Source of the DNA: Polyodon spathula
Taxonomy: Eukaryota; Chordata; Actinopteri; Acipenseriformes; Polyodontidae
Direction: 5' to 3'
DNA: 64,000 nucleotides
Assembly: GCF_017654505.1 (NCBI RefSeq)
Contig: NC_054549.1
Coordinates: forward strand, 26,100,147 to 26,164,146
Position numbers and translations under genes: made by a program. Under the pieces are notes generated by a model, which searched no databases, had not been told where the DNA came from, and saw only the letters and a list, made by a program, of their open reading frames with translations. This document shows, piece by piece, positions 57,430-64,000 of this stretch. Position 1 is the stretch's first letter, and the number at the start of each line of letters is the position of its first letter.

Positions 57430-57723
57430 CTATTCGGCTACTTTTCCTTTCTTTGCACGCTTGTTTGTATTTTTTGGTAGTGTTGCCGGCACCTCCTCTC
57501 CACTGTCCCCCTTCCCTTCATCCGCACTCTCCTCCTTCACAGCTGCCTTGGGCTTGGTAGCCCGCTCTTTCTTGGGTTTGGGACCAGCTTCTTCAGCAGG
57601 ACTCTGTTCCTTCTTCCCTGCCTTGGGCTTCTTGGCAGGCGGCACCTTGGAAGCAGTCTCCTTTGGTAGGGCTTTCTCCTTCTTTGCTTTGGGTTTAGTC
57701 TCTTTGGTTTCTTTTACCAAGCC
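57430..57723 (-). CDS. h1-8: Linker histone exon 5: C-terminal tail and stop
   Basis: 97 codons plus TAG. Encodes [20 protein letters not shown] and ends in [14 protein letters not shown]. Rich in Lys, Pro, Ala and Glu, as expected for the disordered tail; acidic residues are more frequent than in somatic H1. Confidence 0.92.
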   Translation of the reverse strand, partial: GLVKETKETKPKAKKEKALPKETASKVPPAKKPKAGKKEQSPAEEAGPKPKKERATKPKAAVKEESADEGKGDSGEEVPATLPKNTNKRAKKGKVAE

Positions 57724-60700
57724 CTGGAATAAAAAGAGAAAAAAAAAATTTGTCAAACCAAAGAAATGAAAATCTTCACAGAAGACAACCCTGTTCACTC
57801 TTATACACTGCATGTGTAGTTTAAGAAGCCTGTTAAATGTAATTAGAAGCGTAACAGTAGACGAATACCAATGAAGTATGAATATTCAGGTTGCAATATA
57901 GCAAGTGTCAAAGGACATGCGATAGTCTACTTTTATAATAAGATCAAATATGTTGGACTACTTTGGTGCAAGACCAATCAAGTGATACAGCATAAATTAT
58001 ACCAACTATAAAAAACACATTTCATTCACAAACCAGTCTGTGAACTACATTAAGTTATGTTGTGCTTTTTGTCTTGTATCGCAATACATACAGGGCAATT
58101 ACAAAAGAACGTTCTTGGCAAGCTTCATCACAATTGGATAAGCAGTGCTCTAGATGCAGGTACTAATCTAAAGGTTTTACATAAGTGTTTGCAAAAGGCA
58201 GTGGAATTGGAAAGACAGCAATACACTTTGGCAAAAGCCGAGTTGTTGGTCAATTGCAGGGCCACCCACTGTGTAGAGACCCAGAATACTGAAGACTTGT
58301 ACCACAACGCAAGGCAAAAGGGTTATTTTAAATAAATCATCTTTGCATGAAGCTGAACAGCCACAATGAATGCACAGGTGCCATGCGGAACACAATCCCA
58401 GCACCAGCCCTTTCATGTAAAGTTTGAGAACAATTTTACGTGCTCATTAGTCATGCCCTTGGACCCTGCACCTCAAGAGGTTGTGTCAGGCAGTGGGACT
58501 AAAATATCAAATATCCGCTCACCCCTGAATTCTTCTCTTTGGCCTTCTTCACAGCAGGTTCCGTCTTCTCTTCCTTAGAGTCTGAAAGGGGAGTGCAACT
58601 TATTCTCTGCACAGAGGAATGGAAGCATAGGACGCACAGTTCATGGATAAGGCCAATACAAAAACAATTAAAAAAAGGGAAATATGTCCAGCATCCAATT
58701 CACACCACACAAGTTAAGCATATTTCACCTTGTATTTAATTGAGGGGTTTTAATGCAAAACTATGCAGAATAAAAGGATAGCTTCCATCAGTGTAGTTTG
58801 TTATAAACATGCCCACGTTTGTATTAGCTGACAAACAGATGTGACTTCAAAAACATATGCAAATAAAACAAATGCATAAAAAAAAACTTCCACAATAACA
58901 TTCTTCTGCACACAAGAGCATTGTTCAATACATTTCTCCCGAGAGAAAAGGACAAATTATATTTTAGACAGCAGCTACAACAAATAGCATTTGTTTAAAA
59001 CATTAACAAGCCATGTTAGTAATATGAACACACTTGTTCATTCATCATGGATGCTAAATCCGGTTTATTCACAGCAATAGAGATGTTGAACCACTATTCC
59101 ATATTGCCTGCTCACCTGCATCCTTGATTTTTGCAGCTTTTGGTTTGGTTTTCTTTGGGGCTACCTTATCAGTCTTGGGAGCTTCCTGAACATTTGGGTC
59201 TGCGTTTTCCTCGGCCTTGGCTTCCTTGTTTTTCTTAATCACCTTCTTGACAACAAGCTGCAGATCACAATGAATTTAATAAAAGATGCTTGGGCTAAGG
59301 TGCACTGCCACGTAACAGGACAGTTTTGCAAGCAGTTGATCTCCATTCTATGGGCACATGTCTGACCTTGTACAGTAGAGTGCAAATCTATTAGAATGCC
59401 TCAAGATGCATCATATACAGTTGGTCAAACATTTACATACCCCAATGGAAATTTGTCTAGAAATCGTAGTAAAAGTTTTGCTTTTGTGGAGGAGGAAGGG
59501 AAAAAAAAAAAAAAAAAAGATTTTCTACAATTTATTGCAAGTCTCCAAAAATGCCAATTCAAAAGTATTCATACCCTGAGGCCCACCTGCTGAGCTACAT
59601 TGGGCACCACGGCCGACAATTGCCACTTCAGAAAATACAAAAAAAAAAACTCAAATCTTTATTCGTTAGTGTTTGTTGCTTTGCAATAGATAACACATCA
59701 TTTTGGGACTGCATCGTGACCCATAGTTTGGGAAGCCCAGCGATAATGAATAGGATAAATCATGGTCAGTTTTAAAAAAAAGTGATCTACTGATGTAGAA
59801 TTTAAAATTGCAGGTCAGGTCATAATGTCCAAAATGGGTTACAGGAGTTACCTAGGACAGATTGCTAGACAAACTGATTAAAAAAAAGTGTTAAATTACG
59901 TACTGACTCGAGGTCCATATTGTACTTGCTTCATGAAATAGAAGACTCCTATTGCAAAGCAGGTCTTACCTATCCCATGTTTTACTAAGAGCTTGATTAG
60001 CCCCAGTTTATTAGATAAAAACTCTGGTGTCTTATTAAACTCACTAAAACCAGGAATGGATCAAACTACTAGGCAATGGTCTTCCATCCCTGAAATACAG
60101 GATCACTACTAGGCAGTCTTATATACAACGTTTAAAAATAAAAAAACACACACACCACACTACTCATTAACTATTTTGTAATTAATTTCCAATCTGTTTA
60201 GGTACATTGTCTTTCAACTTAAAGGTCAGCATGTAACCCCACACCCTTTAGGTGTTAAATAATATCCAATAAATATCCAATGTAGCCTCAGATTGAGCAG
60301 ACAGAAACAACTTTCAACCCCCCCCCAAGAATGTAGCCTTAAAACAAACAAAAAAAAAAAAAAAAAAAAAAAAAAACACACACACACAACACGTTTAACA
60401 TGTAGGGGAAGTCCTGGAAAGTTACATACCATACTTACCTTAAACCTCCCAGTTGCTCCAGTAGCTATGGAGTTCACAGGCCTGGCCAAGGTTCCATTGT
60501 CGATTCCTTTGGTAAGTGCGTTCCGCAGCAGGGGTTTGAGCCTGGCAGGGTCCACAGTGGGGTACTTTGCCAGTATGTAACTACGAATAGCAGGGACTGA
60601 CGTGCCCTTTCGGGTGTCCAGCTCCTTAAGGGCTTCGGTTACCATCTCAAGGGTTGGAGGGTGTGTAGAGACTTTGGGCTCTGCTGACGATTTGTTTTCT

Positions 60701-61004
60701 TAAAAAAAACAAACAAAAAAAAAAAAAAAAAACAATAAATGTTACACTACACTGTAGTAAACAATGTTAGAATAACAAAAATTGAGCAAATTAGGTAAAA
60801 TTAAGCGACGCGTTTACCAAGCCTATTTCTAACAAACACATACTGCGTTTATAACAAAATTGCTACCCTGACGGCGGCGTATGACTTAAACAAATTAACA
60901 GACCAAGTTAGCGAATACACGGTCTTACCTGTTGATTTTTCTTCTTTTCTTGTAGCTGATTCGTCAACAACAGATGTCGTACCTGCAGCTTTTTTGGGTG
61001 GCAT
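57430..61004 (-). CDS. h1-8: Oocyte-type linker histone H1 (H1-8 / H1FOO / H1M), five coding exons
   Basis: Linker histone that sits on nucleosome entry-exit DNA; this subtype is known for replacing somatic H1 in oocytes and early embryos. Coding parts on the minus strand are 60929-61004, 60439-60698, 59116-59257, 58523-58581 and 57430-57723. They total 831 bp, giving 276 residues. The N tail begins MPPKKAAG. The winged-helix globular domain lies at about 37-112 with [20 protein letters not shown] and [17 protein letters not shown], which matches human H1FOO (GTSVAAIKLYILHKYPTVD, ARPLNSKARGATGSFK) better than replication-dependent H1s. The C tail is Lys/Pro/Ala-rich. Introns and a polyadenylation signal exclude a replication-dependent histone gene. 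The neighbour plxnd1 is the neighbour of H1FOO in human. Assignment to H1-8 over another variant is inference from these points. Confidence 0.9.
58523..58581 (-). CDS. h1-8: Linker histone exon 4: C tail
   Basis: 59 bp, phase 1 in and phase 0 out. Encodes [20 protein letters not shown]. The acceptor is ctttcag and the donor gtgagc after a GGG codon. Small, but the frame fits on both sides. Confidence 0.82.
59116..59257 (-). CDS. h1-8: Linker histone exon 3: basic C tail
   Basis: 142 bp, phase 0 in and phase 1 out. Encodes [20 protein letters not shown] and a Lys/Pro-rich [20 protein letters not shown] continues directly from GRFK of the globular domain. Confidence 0.9.
59414..59610. mobile_element. 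Tc1/mariner-like fragment in linker histone intron 2
   Basis: tacagttggtcaaacattta and cataccccaatgg resemble fish Tc1-type ends. A 19-base A tract interrupts it, and ttcaaaagtattcataccct follows. Degraded; no transposase. Confidence 0.45.
60439..60698 (-). CDS. h1-8: Linker histone exon 2: globular domain
   Basis: 260 bp, phase 1 in and phase 0 out. Holds the whole winged-helix domain from [20 protein letters not shown] to TGATGRFK. Donor is gtaagt; the acceptor sits behind a long T-rich tract. Confidence 0.95.
60929..61004 (-). CDS. h1-8: Linker histone exon 1: N-terminal tail
   Basis: 76 bp from the ATG (61004-61002), ending in phase 1 at donor gtaaga. Encodes [20 protein letters not shown] and EEKST. 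Confidence 0.9.
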
Positions 61005-61082
61005 TATTTTATTTTTGTATTACTTATTTTTTGGTGCAATAAACATGTGATAAACGCAGATAAGCATTTGCTGCACCTGCAC

Positions 61083-61113
61083 TTTATACGGGTGCTACTT
61101 TGTTTTACCCAAT
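61083..61113 (-). promoter_or_regulatory. Candidate core promoter of the linker histone: TATA box and CCAAT element
   Basis: On the minus strand TATAAA lies at 61088-61083, about 79 bp upstream of the ATG. The pentamer CCAAT lies on the plus strand at 61109-61113, reading ATTGG on the gene strand. Spacing of about 21 bp between them suits a compact histone-type promoter with a short 5' UTR. Not tested. Confidence 0.5.
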
Positions 61114-61699
61114 CACCGTTCCGCGTTACAGATGTGAGTTCAGCGATGCAATTAAATTACTTTTAAATTACTAATTTTTTAATAGATATTTTTGTTTAGT
61201 TTTATTTTAGTAGTGGTTTTAGGAAAGTATGATTTTAAAACACCAGCACAAATTTATGACAACATGTATTTGCTCGCACAGCATACTGGCCAGTGATGAC
61301 CAGGGTAAAATAATAATAATAATAATAATAGCATCATAGTTTTTCAAATATGATTCAATTTTACACCAAATGTTAATTAGTTGTACTGGAGTCCGTTACA
61401 TTACACAGTAGCTTGGATTTCTGGGCTTTGTACTTTAGCAGGAAATCAGGCCTTCCTGGTATAAATGTGCCTCTATGAAGACATTGAGAAAGACTTCTAG
61501 TCAAAACGTTTCAAGATTTTCTTTTAATATTACTATATACCTTATTTCTGTTATAGCCGTATATAAGTTGATCAGTTTTCCTATAGTTATGCTATGCATT
61601 TAACATAGTTTACAAGGTTTGCCTTGCTTTTTAATAAGCTAATCGTACCTCTCTGGGCTTTACATTACTTACCTATGCTTTATCACACTTACAATGCTT

Positions 61700-61825
61700 T
61701 GTAACACCGAAAGAATTGGTTTATTTAACCTAGTGTAGCACCAGATATCATATTTTAAAATAAAAATACAAGTTTACTATAACATGTTTCTTTCAAAACT
61801 GAACATTTGAGACATATATAATATA
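61700..61825. repeat. Inverted-repeat element family C, right part
   Basis: tttaacctagtgtagcacca, gatatcat and catgtttctttcaaaactga then catttgagacatata match the right end of 20690-20925. Confidence 0.5.
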
Positions 61826-63944
61826 AGGGATTCCATAACCTATAAGAGTTATGGAATTATTTTGATAGTTACAATCCCTTTAATACCATATCCAGTATCA
61901 CAACTGTTTCAATATATGGACCAAACTTTTAAGCACATAAATGCTCTTAAGAGACTCGCACACTGTTAGAGATGCTGGTTTCCTCCAAGTCCCATTACAT
62001 TCATGATTTAAGAGACAGCAGTAATTAGATCAATTTAATAGATCCCAATATCAGTAGATATAGAAAGTCTTTGGGCAATTAATGTTGCATTGCGTAATTA
62101 ATGTATATGTCAAAAGAACGTTTTAATTTATGTAATGAACCAGAATAATTACTACTCATTTAGACCAAGGCCTCATTTCCTCTATTTGCTTGCCTGGGGT
62201 AGCACAACATTTTCAAAATTCCTGCAGCACAGTAGACTAACATAGCAATACAACATCACTAGCAGTGATCCAGCATTTCCAATGAACACATTATTTTGAA
62301 ATTCTTATACAATTCACACTGTTCCAATGGTAGCTGGTTCCACTTAAAAAGACAGAAGTACGATAAGGATCCATTAGAGACACTTTTAATTCAGGTCCTT
62401 AGGACAGAAAGCATGGGATGATGTCACCTGAGATAATATTGTTAGCGGTAATACAAAACTAAGTAGCCTCTAATGCCATTTTACATTCCTTTTATTTCAT
62501 GGTGTTCGCCATCATTTTCTGTTGCACCAATAAGTATTTTTTTTCAGTAGCATTGTTTTTCTCAGAATGTGCCTATAGCTGGCTATAAGATACTTTTCGA
62601 CTCTGCTCGCCCCACTTACTCACATGATTTGAATGGAATAAGGAAGGCTGTTGGCACTTTTAATCTGTGGTTCAAGCTCAGAGCAGCTCAAAGCCGGGTC
62701 CAGGCAGATTTAGAGGAGTGTATATGGATGGCGGAAACAAAGGAAACCTTATTCTTGCTGGATACAGCAGTGGTGCTGCCCTCTGAGTGCTTTGCTGCAG
62801 AAGCATGGGGTGGTCATGCTAAAACACACACAGGAACCTTTAAACCAACTTGCTGGTTTTAAAGCAGTTGGCAAGAATCAGATTCAGTATATCTTCTTGC
62901 ACAAACACTTCCATACACTTAAATGTGTTTTTTTTTTCATAGAAATTGTATTTTGAGGAATTGAAACTTGACTATGATCTAAGCTAACTTGTATAAAGGC
63001 ATGTCAGTCGCTGATTGAGTAATCACAGATGAGTAATCATCGCGATTTCTCAGGAGCTGTGGTACTGTATGGTGTTGTGGAGGGAAGAGTGGACCCTCTT
63101 CATGTTACCAAGGACAGGCTCCCCAGTGGCAATGGCATTTCATGGCTCTTGAAAGTTTTTCTATGTGCACGTGTGAGCTGGCTCTTCGCAGCACCTGTGC
63201 TGAGATGCCCACTCACTGAGAAGTAGGCTCCAGTTTGGTGTGTTTATCTTGAAGTCTCCCAGTCTTGTGAGTATGTAGGGGGAAATCCACATACTACAGG
63301 ATAGAGGAAACAAAGTAAAGACACAAGGTTTTGTGCTGTGTGCTGTCATTATTGCTTGTGCGGCTGTAAACTGAACTGGTACCTCTACACTGTGCTACAA
63401 GAACAAAACCTTACTCAGGGCTTGTCCATTTATTTGCCTGACCGCTTGGTATTTTCTTATTGTTTTTCAGCCTGTGTTTGTACAGTATACAGTCGCTAAT
63501 ATACTACACAAGCACAACTGCGCTATACTTCCTTGTACTAAACTACTCCTGTGACTCATTGTTAGTTGTTGGAGTGTTGCATATTTCTTGTTGAGACAGT
63601 TTGTTGACAGGCAAGACAAACTTCCAGGGTACAGACCACCACAGTACATTGCACTGTAGTTTAGGCAAAAAAAAGACCTTCTGGATTCTTTTATTTTTCC
63701 TCAAATTATTCAGCACTGTACTAAATAGAAACTTTGTCTTTTCCTTTGGCTTCAGTGTTCTGATTTGTTTCAACATGCTGTGATGTTCTAACAAAATATA
63801 CATGTGCGTAATGACAGAATATAAGCAAAAGTGCAGGGACACTTAAATATGCATCTTCTTTCAATCTAACTAACTGCTCAGTTCTTCACAAGGTTCAGAA
63901 AAAAATATATAGTATAGAGAATTACAGTTACCAAGAAGAGAGTG

Positions 63945-64000
63945 TACAGCTAAGGCCAAAAGTTTTGCATTACCTGGAATTTTAGGTTAGATACATCATA
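63945..64000 (+). mobile_element. Tc1/mariner-like terminus, cut by the window end
   Basis: tacagctaaggccaaaagtt then ttgcattacctgga resembles the left inverted repeat of fish Tc1-family elements (tacag..atggccaaaagt). The rest lies outside the window. Confidence 0.5.

Larger units (their letters stand above)
61005..64000. other. Linker histone 5' flank and intergenic DNA
   Basis: After the promoter, AT-rich sequence with a partial family C element (61700-61825) and a Tc1-like terminus at the end. Longest open frames (such as 62569-62862) resemble nothing known to me. No further gene recognised. Confidence 0.65.

Noticed and set aside
57425..57769. 114-residue plus-strand frame over the histone exon 5
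   Set aside because: It is the antisense shadow of the Lys/Ala/Pro-rich histone tail.
62569..62862. 97-residue plus-strand open frame upstream of the histone
   Set aside because: No recognisable domain, no splice context and no conserved motif; probably chance.
61005..64000. Rhodopsin or ift122 sequence, expected from human synteny beyond H1-8
   Set aside because: No opsin or IFT122 exon could be recognised; these genes may lie beyond the window.

Overview
This is vertebrate nuclear DNA, from a ray-finned fish. Every coding signal is split by GT-AG introns and the rest is dense with microsatellites and degraded transposons. The repeats (a fish-type SINE body, CR1/L2-like LINE pieces, several terminal-inverted-repeat DNA elements) and the long introns suggest a non-teleost fish, such as a sturgeon or paddlefish. 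That lineage guess rests on recalled repeat types and is not proven.

Layout: positions 1-5921 are intergenic, with LINE and SINE fragments, a (TTC)n tract, a 148-base C homopolymer and a compound dinucleotide array. Positions 5922-54897 (+) hold a complete plexin-D1 gene. All 36 coding exons could be placed by reading-frame continuity, splice sites and recalled similarity to human PLXND1. They sum to 5,694 bp, or 1,897 codons plus stop. Introns range from 102 bp to 7.2 kb and carry many transposon remnants. Positions 54898-57429 hold the two 3' UTRs and the convergent intergenic gap, including a DNA element with arms of about 119 bp just behind plxnd1. Positions 57430-61004 (-) hold a five-exon linker histone, best read as the oocyte-type H1 (H1-8/H1FOO, called H1M or B4 in other vertebrates). 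Positions 61005-64000 are its promoter and intergenic DNA, ending in what looks like a Tc1-type transposon terminus.

The two genes are not known to act together. Plexin-D1 is a cell-surface semaphorin receptor whose cytoplasmic GAP domain acts on Ras-family GTPases; the histone binds linker DNA in egg and early-embryo chromatin. Their tail-to-tail order matches the human order as I recall it, which supports orthology for both. I found no CRISPR array, operon or unfamiliar multi-gene system. The unusual material lies in repeats placed close to exons, a few departures from expected plexin residues, and several foldback elements.
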